64,000 nt of DNA from Cenococcum geophilum 1.58 (GCA_001692895.1 KV748180.1:1544195-1608194); one strand, 5' to 3'; shown: positions 1 through 12,986, numbered from the stretch's first letter. Made by a program: numbers and translations. Notes: generated from the sequence alone by a model not told the origin.

Positions 1-950
1 TGCTGTAGCACTTAGTAGTTATAGTGCCTATCCGTTAAACTAGATAAAATTCGAAGATTTATATGCTTCTTATAAGAAGAAATATAGCTTTAGAGACAAA
101 ATATAGAGAGCGAATTATTAGGACTATACCTATTATAGAGACTATTTGCTTAATCACTATGGAATAAACTGCATTTAATGCCAAGTTCCACTACATGTTA
201 TTCGCCTTTAAGATCGGCATTACTTATAGGAACTTAGACTAACCAAGATAAAGGTTAACGGACTTATAGTCTACCCACAAGACCAAATTGTATACGCGAT
301 AGCAAAATTTATAGAAGAAGGAGACCCTTACTAGTACAAAGCGGAAGTCCTTTATAACTATTATGGCGCTGCATACAATATAGCGGTATTTAATTTCCTT
401 AGTATACTAGCTTTTAGGTAAAGGCTTTACCCATAAATAAGATATATAGAAGGCGGAGGTAGAGGCAATAATAGTAGGTAGTGCGGTGCTAACTAGTATA
501 GTAGATTTCTGTTACTTTAAAGAGATATCTATATACTCGCTATAGGTTTGTATAATAGCGCTCAAACAGCTTATTCTGTAAGATTAAATAACGATACTAC
601 CGCGTAGAATAGATTTTAGAAGTTAAAAAGGTCTATAATATACTATTTTAAAATCGCAGTACTTTTTATACAGTTATGATATTAAAATACTATTTTTTGC
701 TAGTAATGTTCGCTACAGTTATTTCTAAGCAGATTATTAGCTTTAATTATTTCTGGAGACGATTTTAATCCGTTTATAATAATGCAATGCTTTTATACTA
801 TACTAAATATAAATATCTAACTAAAATATATTATATTAGTGCGGAAGAACTAACGCATCGGTCTCTGGCTTTATAAGTAGTACTTAGCTATTATTGCTTA
901 TTAAATTATAAGTGGTCTCTGCCTAAATCTATATAATGTAGGTAAAAGCA

Positions 951-2215
951 ATGCCGCTTTCTAAGCGCTATACTACGGTTTCTAAGGCATATAGCGTAAG
1001 TAAGGAGTTAGGAGATAAAGCTACGGCGCATTTAGCCAGCTCTAATATAACTAAAAAGAAGTTTAGAAATACAGTTCTTACTCCATTTAAAACTAAATAA
1101 GGGGCTCTATATACTAGTGTTTAGGGGTAGCCCTAATAGTTAATTATCGTTTAAAGCTAATAATCTAACTAAGCCAAGCTTTACGCTTAGAATTAAATAG
1201 GGGACTCACTTAATATTATAAGAAGGGCCTTAGACACTAGATGCCGGTAGAGACATTAGCTACTTAAATACCTAGAGGTCACGGGCGGTAAAAAGATTAT
1301 CCTACAACTATTAATATAACTTAGTATTGCGGCGAAGCAGCTTATATAGTTTAATATTTTTAGATTAAAACTATACTTTTAGCATTAGTTTTAGGCGCAA
1401 GGGTATAAAGGGCGTTATTACGCAGTGTTTTTTTGCTCTATAGCACTTACAATTCTTAATTCTTTTATTCTGGCCCTAAGCTCTCACCAGCCATACTTTC
1501 TCCAGTTAAGGACTACTTATAGCCATCCGGTCCCAGACAGGTAGGAATTTCTTACCCAATAATAGGCTTATCTAACCCCGCGAATATAGTCGCTAATATT
1601 AAGCACGTTTCTCTAATACCTCCTAGTAAGATAGCTAAATAATTATAGATCTTTTAATTACACTAACGGCCAAGCAGGTAATAATAAAGCTCACTTTACG
1701 GATATTTCTAATAACAGCTTAGATTGTAAAAGAGAAGATAAACAGCCTATTAGATTCCTAAGAAGACTAAACCAAATTTTAGAAGGCGTAACCAAAAACG
1801 GTGCACTTAAATACTAGGTAGAGTGGAAGCCTAGGCTAACGAGTATTAGAGCCGCGAAGAGTAATAAAGATTTAAGGTATTGCTTGGTTCACATTATAGA
1901 TAAAGTGGCAGTTTTATACTAAAAGCTTACTAAGGAGCCTGTGACTAACCTAATATCCTATAAACTTCGATCTTATTATAAAAGGAATCTTAGTAAGTTT
2001 ATTAAGCATATTATAAGGTTCTAAGAGCTTAAAGAGGCGCTTAAGAAGGAAGACAGAAAAATACTTATAGCTTTAGTAGATAAGAGTGGAATATAGAAGG
2101 GGCTTAGATCGACCCTATAAAATGCTATCAATAAAAGTAGTAAAAGGAGATTAACGGCGAATCTTTAAAAAAGAAAGAGAAGTAGAGATTACCCCTAAAC
2201 ATATAGCGTGTGGTA
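951..2215 (+). pseudogene. Unidentified protein gene relic (about 420 codons)
   Basis: A frame starting at ATG 951 (reads MPLSKRYTTVSKAY) stays protein-like to about 2215. Checkpoints at 951 and 1713 are in the same phase, so no net frame change was found in that stretch. It is interrupted by many TAA/TAG codons, as expected if CAA, CAG and TGG were mutated. The second half is rich in Lys, Arg and Leu with helical spacing (for example LRYCLVHIIDKVAVLY and FIKHIIRF). I do not recognise the family. No signal peptide or membrane segment is evident. The first 900 bases of the window also contain short protein-like stretches (for example around 240-420) that may belong to another relic cut by the window edge. 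Confidence 0.5.
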
Positions 2216-3035
2216 AGCTTAGGCCTAAATAATTTAAAAACAGAACTTTCTCCTATAGTACTTTAAGCTACAAAAACTTTACTTCTAGCAGACTTCGCAA
2301 TTAGCTTTCCTCCATAGTGTCGTAATCTTTATTAAATATTATAAGGTTTCCACCCATACAATATTACTAAATTTCGTCAGCAATTGCAGAGACAGCGTTA
2401 TATTTCTGTTTTGGCGGCAATAACAGGGGCGTAGTTAAGGGGGAAGCGTACATCTTTAATTTAATTCTCCTAGCTAACCTAGGCGATTCTCCAGGGCAAC
2501 TATAGCGATTCTCTAGGGCAACTAAAAAGGCCCTTACGTATAGGCACACGCGTTCGCTATAATAGCTCCAATTTATATAAATAAGGGTTTATTTACACAA
2601 TTTAAAGTCAAATTAGTAGAGGTTGCGGCGTTATAGCAAAATAAAATCAGCTCTACTCGTTATAAAGAAGGCTCGCTTTATAAATCCATATATTCTAACT
2701 TTACGCTTTTAGAATTAATAAGAGATTATTAAGTGTTAGATAGGGCAATCAAGAATAAAAACTCTGTTAATTAAAGCCGGCTTTAGAAGCTATTTATATA
2801 TATAAGGTTTAGTCCGCATAAGCCCAATAGGGATCCAAATCAGATATTAAGTAATAAATAATTATATATAAGGTAGGTATAGGCAATAGAAACAGGTAGT
2901 GAGATATAATCAAGGTGGTAAGATATAGGGTAGTAGTGTTAAATTGAGGTTATAGAGCTAAAACTCTATATATTACTTATTTTCTATATAGGTAGTTAAA
3001 GAGATTTTAAGGAACTTCAACCGCCAGTCAAAGTT
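2216..3035. other. No recognisable gene
   Basis: This stretch is AT-rich with frequent stops in all frames. A 60-codon minus-strand open stretch at 2367-2549 has no family resemblance and is probably chance. Nothing else can be supported. Confidence 0.5.
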
Positions 3036-3620
3036 GTCTAATTAGGTGCTTATGGGGATTTGGCAACTCCTATTCTATAAACTTACAGGTGCCTATTAAG
3101 ATTTTCCACTTATAAAAAGTCTTTAGCGCATTTTAAGCCCTTAAATTTGGAATTTGGCATATCTAGAGGTATTAGAAAAAAAAAGGTCGTAGCATAAAGC
3201 CGAACTTACAAGTCCGTCTATATTAAAGCATATCTTACCTTCTAGCGTAGCTCCTTAAACACATATCACAATTTGCTTATAGGGCTGGTGTAGACAGTTC
3301 CAAAGCGGGAGTACTATTACTATTTATAGGAGAGGTCTTTTTCTGCCATACGGGCAGTGTAAATAGATAACCTCCGTACATTCCTAAAGAACTATTAGAA
3401 GTTATTAGGAGGGTTTATAGTAGTTCTATCTACCCAGTCTTTATACCCAACTAAGTAAGTAAATTATTAAATATTTCTAAGGACGAAGGGCTAGCCACCT
3501 AAAGGATCTCATTCTAAAGTAGTTAACGCTTCGTTAACTCTAGATGCGCTATATAGCATATCTAAATCTCGCTTCAAATCTCTCCAATATATTATTTATC
3601 TTTAGCATTAATATTAACAG
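3036..3620 (+). repeat. Dispersed repeat A, copy 1
   Basis: This block of about 585 bases recurs at 4482-5073 in the same orientation. Shared landmarks in order include ATAAAGCCGAACTTA, AAAGCGGGAGT, TATAGGAGAGGTC, TAGTTCTATCTACC and TCTAGATGCGCTATATA. Most differences are transitions, as RIP would produce. On the plus strand both copies have a common protein-like frame (for example LLGGF and LTLDALY), so the repeat may once have been coding. No family is recognised. Confidence 0.7.
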
Positions 3621-3979
3621 TTTTACAATAAGCTAGGATATATTCCCACTTTATTTAAGCAGCAATTAAAGTAGTATAAGCTCTGTAGATAAATTATATT
3701 AGCATTTAGTAAAAATAATAGGTGCGGTAATAATAGTAAATTAAATAAGACTAGATATATTTAATAGAGGTAGGCCACGTTAAAGGCATAGGTAGAGCCA
3801 CCTTTATTTATAAGTTTATTTATAAGAACTATATCTACAATATTAATGTCACTTTTAGGGTATATCTATTACGTATTAGGGTTATAAAGATCTATAGTAT
3901 AGCCAGCGGTTATTCTAAAGGCCTAACAGTACTATCTATTACCTAATAGTGCCTAACCTTTAATATATAGGTTATTAGG

Positions 3980-4180
3980 AGGGGGTATAAAGTACGCGCG
4001 TGGATCTAATAACTTATATCTTATTAATACCCGCTATATATTACTAAGCTAGGGAGAGTTATAGACATACTAGTAACAATATAATAGGTATTTAAGATAT
4101 ATACGGAAGGCCACACTAAATTACTCGTCGTTAGCTAAGAATTAGAATCCCAACTTATTAAACTTCGTAGAGGGGAAGGG
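3980..4180 (+). repeat. Dispersed repeat B, copy 1
   Basis: About 170-200 bases that recur at 5930-6110 and, in part, at 6880-6960. Landmarks are CTAATAACTTATAT, GTTATAGACATAC and a distinctive block CTCGTCGTTAGCTAAGAATT. It follows repeat A in both cases, at different distances, so A and B look like parts of one element with an indel between them. Confidence 0.55.
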
Positions 4181-4481
4181 ATAAAGACATTCGATAAGAT
4201 ATTTAGTTATAAGTTAAGAGATAACTAAGACAAAGTGTACGTAAATACGATCTAGGTCGATAGATAATAGTATAATAGTAGTAAGGGAATCCGATCTAGG
4301 TCGACACTCTATAGTTAAAATCCTTAACTATTTAGACAACTAACAGCAAACACTACTATTAAATTATCCTCCTAAATGCCGCTATACCACTAAACTATCT
4401 CTTTCTTATATAACGAGCGTGTCTCCTATTACATTTTACTTTAAAAGCCCGGTAATTAAAATAGGCTCTCCAACTACGTAA

Positions 4482-5073
4482 GTCTCTATTAGGCGCTTCT
4501 AGGAATTTAAGGGCTCTATTTATATAAGTTTGTAGGTACTTAGTAAAAGTGTCCACTCGTAAAAAGTTTTTATTGCATTTTTAGCAGTTATGTTTTAAAT
4601 TTAATATATCTAGATATATTAGAAATAAAAAAGAATTATAACATAAAGCCGAACTTATAAGATCGTCTATATCGAAGTATATTTAACCTACTAGTATAGC
4701 TCTTATAACAGATATCACAATTTATTTATAGAGCTAGCGTAGACAGGTCCGAAGCGGGAGTGTTGTTACTGTCTATAGGAGAGGTCCTTTCCTGCTATAT
4801 AAGAGGTACAAATAGATAGCCTTTATACATTTCTAAAGAACTATTAGGAGTTGCTAGGAGGATTTGCTATAGTTCTATCTACCTAGTTATTATACCCAAC
4901 TAGGTAAGTAAATTGCTAAATATTTCTAAGAATAAAGGGCTAGCTATCTAAAGGGTCTTATTCTAAAGTAGTTAATACTCTACTAACTCTAGATGCGCTA
5001 TATAGGACTCCTAAACCTTACTTTAGGTCTCTCTAATATATTTATCATTTATCTTTAGCATTAGTGTTAACAG
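4482..5073 (+). repeat. Dispersed repeat A, copy 2
   Basis: Second copy of the A block, offset about 1450 bases from the first and in the same direction. Homology ends at the same point in both, just after TTAGCATTAGTGTTAACAG. The intervening 3621-4481 segment is not repeated between A2 and B2, where 5074-5929 lies instead. Confidence 0.7.
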
Positions 5074-5929
5074 ATAACCTAAATTAAGAGATTATTACAG
5101 TGTCTCCTCTAAATTAGTAAAAGTTCCGTATATTAAAGGCTGCCACGCGCTATCATTATCCATTATCTCTACAAGTGCTGAAGCTAAGAAGTCCTACCCT
5201 AAATTTATATTGTTATTGCCGGAATCTTTAATTAAGTAATCCTTAGGGCTATTATTCACACTTTCTATTCTAGCTAAGTGCATAAAGGTAGATGATTGAG
5301 AAAAGGTAGGCGGTATTAGGGCCATTGGTGCGCGTAGGCAGACCTTAGAATTATTTAGAGTTTAAGACAGATAATTTGCCATCCCATTAATTATTTAGGG
5401 AACTCCTATAACAGGCCACATATTATAAGTACCTATAATTATATTACCCTATAGGCCGAAGTTCGTACTACTAGGCAGCGCTATTATCTATACGTAGGTA
5501 TTAGTAGATAGCACTAGATATACCAGGAAGGGGATAGATATACTAAGCTAGTAACAGTATTAGGAGGTTTAATATATACTTAGTCGCCATTATACTTCTC
5601 TCTACATTCTTATACATCTTGCTTTTTTATATCTTAATATATAGGTAATTAAAGTAGATAAGCTTAAATGATCTCCAACTATGTGTTTAGATAGCTTAGC
5701 ATATCTAATAATAGAGGGGTAGCTAACTGAAGGACTATATCCTACAATTTTTCAGACTCCTTTAGCTCTAGAATTGACCGCTTAAGGCCCGGAAATATTC
5801 CTAGTATACTAAGGCTGTTAATTATTAATAAAGTCTGCGAATCGCGGCCTAATAGTACTTACTTTTCATTATATAAGGCTTTAGGAGTAGGTAACTATAC
5901 GGGTTTACTAAGGGTAGAATAGTTATGCA
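5074..5929. other. Unassigned sequence between repeats A2 and B2
   Basis: No gene is visible. A short minus-strand protein-like stretch around 5150-5330 is too weak to call. The stretch is AT-rich with scattered C-rich words. Confidence 0.4.
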
Positions 5930-6110
5930 GATCTACTAACTTATATATTATTAATACTGGCCACCTTAGCAAGCGTATAATAGTTACAGATATACCGGCC
6001 ACAATGGAATTATTACTTAAGGTATATTTATAGGGCCGTACCAAATCATTCGTCGCCAACTAAGAATTAGGATCCCGCCTTATTAGATCCTATAAAGGCG
6101 CTATAGGATA
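5930..6110 (+). repeat. Dispersed repeat B, copy 2
   Basis: Aligns to 3998-4180 over about 170 bases with mainly C/T and A/G differences, including the block TCGTCGCCAACTAAGAATT. A third, partial match with GGGTTATAGACATACC lies at 6880-6960. Confidence 0.55.
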
Positions 6111-7000
6111 AAACTAGTTTAAATCCTTAAATTTAATTTACTTAGTGTTAAATTCTACCATTTTTAGGACCGGTACTATTATACACCACCCTTTAAAACC
6201 CGAACTATTCGGTTTATCCTAGAAATAGTTTTGCACAACATAAGTGGCATAGGCTGCCGTATTCCGACACATAACACCAATACGTTTACCTAAAATTTCC
6301 ATAGCTGCAAGCCCTTTTACCGGTCGTTTACTAATTAGGGGTGGGTAGAAATCTATATATAGGCCGCTATGCATAGGATGAATTACAATTTCGTATTCTA
6401 TGCGACTGCTAGCGCACCCAAATAACTATATACATTTTAGATGCCCGCATTTAAAGGCTCTTATATACCGGTCTATATACTTTCTTAATACTAAATTAGA
6501 CAAACTACTAATAAGGGGTAGCTCTATACTTACTTAAACTTTCTCTTATTCGGAGTGGGTCTATGCTTACATTTAGGCCAATATAGGTAGTGAAAGAGAC
6601 AGTTTGCTCTAGGGGGGATCTAATAGTAGCGGTATTAACATCTTAGTAGCCTATTAGCCGGATTTATTTAACTTCTTACCTTAGTCTCAGTTCCTATATT
6701 GGCTTATTTAAACTAGGGATTTATAAAATATTTGGTAATTATTATAGAGGATTATAAATGCCTTCTAATATATAATTACGCTTAGTTAGTAAAAGAAGGA
6801 ATACCGGCTAAAGCTATAAGGGAGGGAGTAGGGGGCGGGGTAAATGGGAAATCGGGCCTATATCCTAAATTACGTATAATTAGAAATTTATATATATTAG
6901 CAAACTAAGGAGGGTTATAGACATACCTATAATAAACCTAGTTAAAAATTAAAACTCGACTCTATTAAATCCAGGTTCGTCTAAAGGGGCGCCGCGATAT
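6111..7000. other. Unassigned sequence with a short inverted repeat
   Basis: No gene is visible. At 6574-6708 the words GCCAATATAGG and CCTATATTGGC form 11-base perfect inverted arms about 110 bases apart, extending imperfectly to about 20 bases. This could be a small MITE-like remnant, but no target duplication was identified. Confidence 0.35.
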
Positions 7001-7457
7001 TATTTAGGGCTAAATCTAGGTTTTAAGTGTGTCGTCTTATATAGTTTTTTAATTTATACCTCTTAGTAAATCCATTACCTTTTTAGGATTTCTTGCAATT
7101 TAAATATAGGCAAAGGTAAGGGTTGCGGCCGCCGTGCATTCCATAGGCGTTTCTTTTATGGCGATAGAGGTTACTAAAAGTCAACACAGTCTCCTAGTAA
7201 TCCTTAAATCCGCATTAAACCCCTAGTATTTGGTTTAGGGTTAAATATGGATTTTAAGAGTGTTTTCTTCTTATATAGTCTCTCAATTTATTTTACTTAG
7301 TAAATCCATTACCTTTTTAAGATTTCTTACAATATAAATCTAGGCAGAGGTAAGCGTTACGGCCGCCGTGCATTCCGTAGGCGTTTCTTTTATAGCAATA
7401 AAGGTTATTAGAAGTTGACTTAATCGTCTCCTAGCAATCCTTAAATCTACATAGAAC
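7001..7457 (+). repeat. Tandem duplication, two units of about 230-237 bases
   Basis: Unit 1 spans about 7001-7220 and unit 2 about 7231-7457. Both contain TTAGTAAATCCATTACC, GCGGCCGCCGTGCATTCC and TAGGCGTTTCTTTTAT in the same order and end in a similar TCCTTAAATC word. Differences are mainly transitions. The GCGGCCGCCGTGCATTCC block is identical in both units and unusually GC-rich for the window. Confidence 0.8.
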
Positions 7458-7699
7458 TTTCCGCATTAGAATTAGTCCTATAAATAGCTAGCACTAAAGG
7501 TATTAACTTATCCAGAAATTAAGAGATATAGATAAATAATTTACTATATAATAAGATATGTTTTAATCTAAAGGGGAGTAAAAGTTAAGGTTAACATAAG
7601 GAAGAACCCAACTAGCTCTCTATAAGGCATTATTAGCGTTAAATAGTTACGCTAAAGGCTTATTAGATATAGGGGGTTATAAAAAAGGCTTACATTATC

Positions 7700-9730
7700 C
7701 ATTATTAAGGATCTCCTATAGATTTGTTAGATAAGGTCCCAACAAAAAGAGACTAATAGAGGGGGAGGAAATAGGCTTACACCTACCATTTCTTAGGCTA
7801 TGACCCATAGTATTAAATAAGGGGTAGATATAGAAGAAGGAATGTTATATTTAAGTTAGCATTTGTTATCTATATTATAGTTAGCTACCTAATCAAACGT
7901 ATTCACCTAAATTAAAGTAGCTGGCTATAAATATGCACGGTTTACAGCCGCTTATCTCGAAGTCCGTAGTAGGGTAATTCCCATAGGGTATATATTGCAT
8001 AACGACTACCTTTAAATTCTCTACTAGATTAATTTTAAGACTACGTAAAGGATTTATATTGCGCTTAGGAACTACATACTTTAAAAATTTGCTTAATCCC
8101 TATAAATTCAGCGCGCTAATAAACTTATATACATAGAACTAAAAAAATTCTACAATAACTATAAAGAAATAGACTTAAGTTTCTAACCTTTAGTTAGGAT
8201 GTAGATTGTTAACCATCTCCTATTATCTACCCGCTAATAAGTTATATACCCATAAGTAATATTATAACTTACCTCTACTTTTAAGTCCTTAGTTTTTCTA
8301 ACTAGTCCCCCTAAAGGATATATTCATCTATTTTAACCTTAAGAACATAAAGATAAGATATTAACTTAGTATACACAAATAATAACTAGATAATTAAATA
8401 CTTACGTAAGCAATATTGTTAAATACCGTACTAAGATATAGCCTAACTGGACATTATTAAGTAACCTCTATCGCAACGTTATTCGCGAAGTCTCTAAACC
8501 ACTCCTTATAAGATTAATAATCTTTATTCTCTTTAGGTTGCCGCTCCGCCCAGTTTACAGCCTTTACTATAAGTATTATAATATATTTAAGATATAGATC
8601 TCCATCGGAACCCTCTTATAGTGGTTAGTATTAAAATATTCTTTAGGGAGTATAAGAATAAGGAGGGAGGTATTACAGATTTTGTTCTTTAGGAGAGTTA
8701 ATAACAATTGCATGCGGAAATCTAATCTACTAGTAGGGTATACGAATTATACTCGAAATTTCTATTAATACCGCGCCGGTAATACTGCGATCTATTAATA
8801 ATATAAAGACAAAATCCACTCTTACTATCCCCGGTTATATAGTAACGCCCTAAATACGACTAGTTATAATTTTCCTTTATTAGGTTTATAGGTTAGGAGT
8901 ATATAATGGGGCTATAGAGTGGCTTATATCCTCTAAGTTCCTAAGAGGCAATAAGGGAGATTTATATACTCTTTCTAAGCCAAGATTTTATTCTAGTATT
9001 TTAGTAATAATGGATAAGGAGATGTTTATAGGCTATAAGATATAAAGTCATTAGCGTAAAACCTTATCCGTTTATCTCTATTTCCGTTAATATATCTATA
9101 TACCTAAATAGTAGATTATTTATAAGTCGTTTCTAGGCTTAGATTGCTAGCTAGTTAGCCTAGCCTAAAATAGGATAAAATATATCTAGCTTATACTATA
9201 AAAGGTAAGAAGCGAAGGTCAAAGACAGACACGAAGCAAAAATTGCCCTATAACTGTTAGTGATTTAAATAAAAGTAGCTAGAAAAAAAGTACTTAGTAT
9301 ATAGCCAAGCTATCCTTTAGAAGTTTTAGTAGAAGGATTAAGGATATAATAATTATAACACTTATAAGAAATAGTAAGATAACTTATATCTAGCCCCAGA
9401 TTCTAGTACCTCTACTTATTAAGCAAAGTAAATACTTCTAGCATTCCCAGGTTAGGAAGTAGATTAGGTAAATTTACTTTATAATAAGAATGCTATATAT
9501 TAAGCAGCGTACTCCAGCTTTTATCCTAAGAGTTTCACTTTAATAAATTTAGCATTTAGAGTCTAAAGTTAAAACCTTTTACTTATACAAATGCCGAAAA
9601 TAATGTTAAAGCTACCTCTACTATAGTAAGAAACAACCATCCGGCTAGAACCCTATAAGAGATAGCTTAGCCAGATATTTCTGCTACACTAGTATTAAGT
9701 AATGTAGTAGTTTTTAGGATCTATAAACGA
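7700..9730 (+). pseudogene. Unidentified large protein relic (about 670 codons)
   Basis: One reading phase is protein-like for about 2 kb. Checkpoints at 7824 and 9591 are 589 codons apart with no net frame change. Stops within it are of the RIP type. The first two thirds are hydrophobic and aromatic (for example LAYTIKG and YILHNDYL). The last third is polar and basic, with Ser, Thr, Gln and Tyr. The family is not recognised; I looked for but did not find helicase, recombinase or reverse transcriptase motifs. The start was not located. Confidence 0.5.
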
Positions 9731-9867
9731 TATTAGCTATAGAGAAGGAGGTTAGGCACCGCACTTATAGATAAAAATATTACCATTTCTAGCGCGCAAT
9801 CTATTACTGCTAGGGAAACATTTTCGAACTTCTATCTAGTCCCGTGCTACTTTTAGGCGATTTCTAA

Positions 9868-10200
9868 AAATGCAAATGCCAAAACTGTAAAAGTAATGTG
9901 TGCCCCATAAGCAATAACTATAAAAACCTTAGTGGAGCTATAGAAGGGTGTATATTTCCAAAAAAGGATATAAATACTAATACCTATTGCAAGCACGTAA
10001 GCCACAGTAGCAGTAATAGCGAAGGAAAGTATGATTACAGTAGTATTAAAGGAATAGGTAGAGTCTATCTTAATAAATAAGTCCTATTAGTCTAAGTGGC
10101 GCAGAAATAAGGTAAATAAGACCACAGTTCACCCAATTACGTCAGAGCAGAGTGTATCTATAAGGAATATAAGGCAAAGAAAATCGGTAAGGCCTTAAGG
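9868..10200 (+). pseudogene. Cys-containing fragment of unknown family
   Basis: Immediately after the preceding relic, in another frame, the sequence reads KCKCQNCKSNVCPIS and stays free of stops for about 70 codons to 10080, then continues protein-like to the edge of repeat L at about 10165-10200. The closely spaced cysteines resemble a small metal-binding knuckle. There is no ATG at the 5' end of the open stretch; its first possible start is GTG at 9898, which is not a normal eukaryotic start. It could be the C-terminal part of the 7700-9730 relic after a frame change. Confidence 0.35.
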
Positions 10201-10910
10201 CAACGGGGCAATTATATAATTAACGTGCGTCTTTAATTACTGGGCGTAATTGCTCTATATACCACCAAGCGTCTATCCTCCCCCTACCGTAATATTTAAT
10301 ATTAGACATATTTAAGGATTTCTTAATAACTGCCCTCCCCTAAAAGCTAACGTCAGCTCCTTAATAAAGGGGTATTACCATAGCAATTACTTCTTTCTTC
10401 TTAGGGAGCGCTCTATACCGTAAAGCCGAAGAAAGATTAGAATTTATTACACGCTAAGCTGCCGCTAAATTTACATAGGAATGTTAATATGCCCGTAGCT
10501 TATAGCTTATAGCCTTCAAATAGTAACTCTATTTATTTTTAGGGATCGTTTATAGAGGCTATAAAGACAACACCAAGACTTAGGCTAGGCCTACCCGTGG
10601 GATCTCTAACAAAAAAATCGTTGCAGCTTGGGGGTTTCATAGAGTCTTGCATTGGCTTCCGCCATAAGTCTATTTCCGGAAGTTTAATAAGGCGTTAAAA
10701 ATCTAGCCTCTCTATGGTGGTATTAGTACGTTAATACTATTATTTTTTTTAATTATTTGCGTAAAAAGCGCCTATATAAGGAGGCTATAAATATTCCTTC
10801 CCGTTTAGGAGAAGGGGCTATATTATTAAATCGGATAGTAGCTACGGGTCATGCCACTAAGAACGCTAATATAGCCATAGCTACATTAGCGCTTTTAGTA
10901 GCGCCCTTTA
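10165..10910 (+). repeat. Dispersed repeat L, copy 1
   Basis: Shares long stretches with 46735-47290 and 51140-51690. It opens with GAATATAAGG and GGCAACGGGGCAA, continues through CTAACGTCAGCTCC, and ends with a hairpin at 10853-10905. The hairpin core AACGCTAATATAGCCATAG is identical to the copy at 47195-47247; only about three of 53 bases differ across the whole hairpin. Copy 1 is longer than copy 2 because of extra sequence in the middle. It may be a mobile element or part of one, but its class is undecided. Confidence 0.7.
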
Positions 10911-11232
10911 AATAACCTTAAGGTATAAGCTTCCCCTAAACACATCTATTTCCTAGCAACCTTTCTATATTTATACCAACGGCCTTTAATAATGGGCGCT
11001 AACCTTAGTAGGCCTAAATTCCAAAAATTTACACATTTATTATTTAATGAGGCTGTAAAGGATAAAGAGGTACTTTAGTTAAGTATCCTTTATACAAATT
11101 CGCTAACTCTTCTATAAGTTTAAAGATCTTATTACTTCCTTAGTCTAGACATTACCTCTAGAAACAAAGCAGGCTTTAGGATCTCTTATCTTAAATAATT
11201 ATTTAGCATCTAATCTTTCTTAAAAAGAATCA

Positions 11233-11475
11233 CAAGCCGCTAAGCTTCCGTTTAATGCCAACGGTCCCTTATTAAACGACAGCTTAATATTAAACCCCTC
11301 TTAAAATGGACTATAAATAACTAAGTTTCCGTCTAATACTAACGATCCTTTATTAAACGACAGCTTAATATTAAATCCCTCTCAAAATGGATTATAAGTC
11401 GCTGAGCTCCCATCTGGTGCCAACGGTCCCTTATTAAACAACAGCTTAACATTAAACCCCCCTTAAAGAGAACTA
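11233..11475 (+). repeat. Tandem repeat, three 81-base units
   Basis: Units start at about 11233, 11314 and 11395. Each contains the words AACGGTCCCTTATTAAAC (or a transition variant) and CAGCTTAATATTAAA. The length of 27 codons keeps phase, and the encoded unit reads NGPLLNDSLILNPS with small variation. Confidence 0.85.
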
Positions 11476-12641
11476 CAAATTATTAAGATTTTAAAAGGTA
11501 TAAGATTTTAGTACTTGCTGAAAATAACGCCAGAGTAGCTCTATATTAACCCTAAAATCTAAAAGTAGTATATAGGGTAAACCAGTAACTAGACTCTCCT
11601 CTTTACTATACCTATAGCCCAGTTATAACTATAAGAAAACACTATCGCCCACTCCCAACTATAAAGAGACTTTATTATCTACTTACAACCTTAGGGAGTT
11701 ATTAGTACTAGCTTAGGTGCGCTATATAATGCTACTATACTTATTAAGCAGAATACTCTTATTAACTCCATCTATTAGAGATTCCTTATAGTGTTCTATA
11801 ACGGACTATATAAAATAGTTAAAGATACGGAAGTACTAGCCGTACTTATCTCCAATAGCACTAGGATTAGGCTTAAGGAGGTAAAGGAAAAAATAGATAG
11901 TTAGGTTTTAGATAGTAGAAGGTAGCATACTCTAGCACTATCTCTTAGTTAGGGTTCCTTATTTCTACTCCTAGAATTAATAAGTAAGTACCCAAATATC
12001 TAAAAAGGTTAAAATACTAACAATCTAGATAGCTTTATCTGCCGCTAAGTAGTTATAACCGCGAGGCGGCAGTTAACAAACTTAAACTTTTAGGTATTAT
12101 AGAAAATGCGCAGTCTAAAAAGGTAGACAACTTAGGCGTAGACAAGCTAAGTGCTAACGAGCTCAGTATAACGATTAAAGACGGCTTATTAAACCCCTTT
12201 AAAGATATTATTAAATCTATCTACTACTAAATAACAGAGGCAATAAATACTCTTAAGCGGGGACGGCGCTTAGTTGCGAATAAAAGCCACAGGTCTAAAA
12301 AAGCCCGTTACAATATCCCCTCTACCGCTCTAGTAGTTGCTTAAGACACAATTTTAGGTATAGAGATAACTAGACCTAGCAATAAGAGCCACTACTTAGC
12401 GGACTACGGCTTAGCACTATAACCGGGTCTCACCCAAGAAAGGGAAGATGGCATAAGTAGGCCAACTATAGACGTATAAGTCCTAGTTACTAGCCAGAGC
12501 CCTAATTTAATATAAGGAATCTTTCCGAAATCTTCCTATAAAGGGAACAACGCAAGACTAGGCGCGATTATCAGCCCTATTAACCCTCACTATAATTTAT
12601 ATATAAACTCTCTAGTCCGTCCTACTAAATACTAGTAGAGT

Positions 12642-12986
12642 GGGCTATATAACTACCTAAACCCGCTACCTACTTAGGATCCTTCTACTCTTTATAAATT
12701 TTATAAGGGCGGGCTATATAACTACCTAAACCCGCTACCCGCCTAGGATCCTCCTACTCTCTATAAATTCTATAAGGGTGGGCTATATAACTACTTAAAC
12801 CTACTACCTGCCTTAGATCCTTCTGCTCTTAATAAATTCTATAAGGGCGGGCTATATAACTACCTAAACCCACTACCTGCCTAGGATCCTTCTACTCTTA
12901 ATAAACTCTATAAGGGCGGGCCATATAACTATCTAAACCCCCTACCCGCCTTAGACCCTTTAAGTCCTATTTATTAAGGCTAATAC
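12642..12986 (+). repeat. Tandem repeat, five 69-base units
   Basis: Unit starts are 12642, 12711, 12780, 12849 and 12918, exactly 69 bases apart. Each unit encodes GLYNYLNPLPAQDPSTLYKF or a close variant. Units differ mostly by transitions, and in the reading phase of the repeat only RIP-type stops appear. The exact spacing shows that no indels have accumulated here. Confidence 0.9.

Noticed and set aside
2367-2549. 60-codon minus-strand open stretch.
   Set aside because: No family resemblance, no context and a length expected by chance in 64 kb.
4280-4410. Minus-strand tRNA-like stretch: the word TAGTTTAGTGG fits a polymerase III A box and CGGCA/TGCTG could form an anticodon stem around an intron.
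   Set aside because: The B box is poor and the acceptor ends do not pair, so no tRNA gene can be supported.
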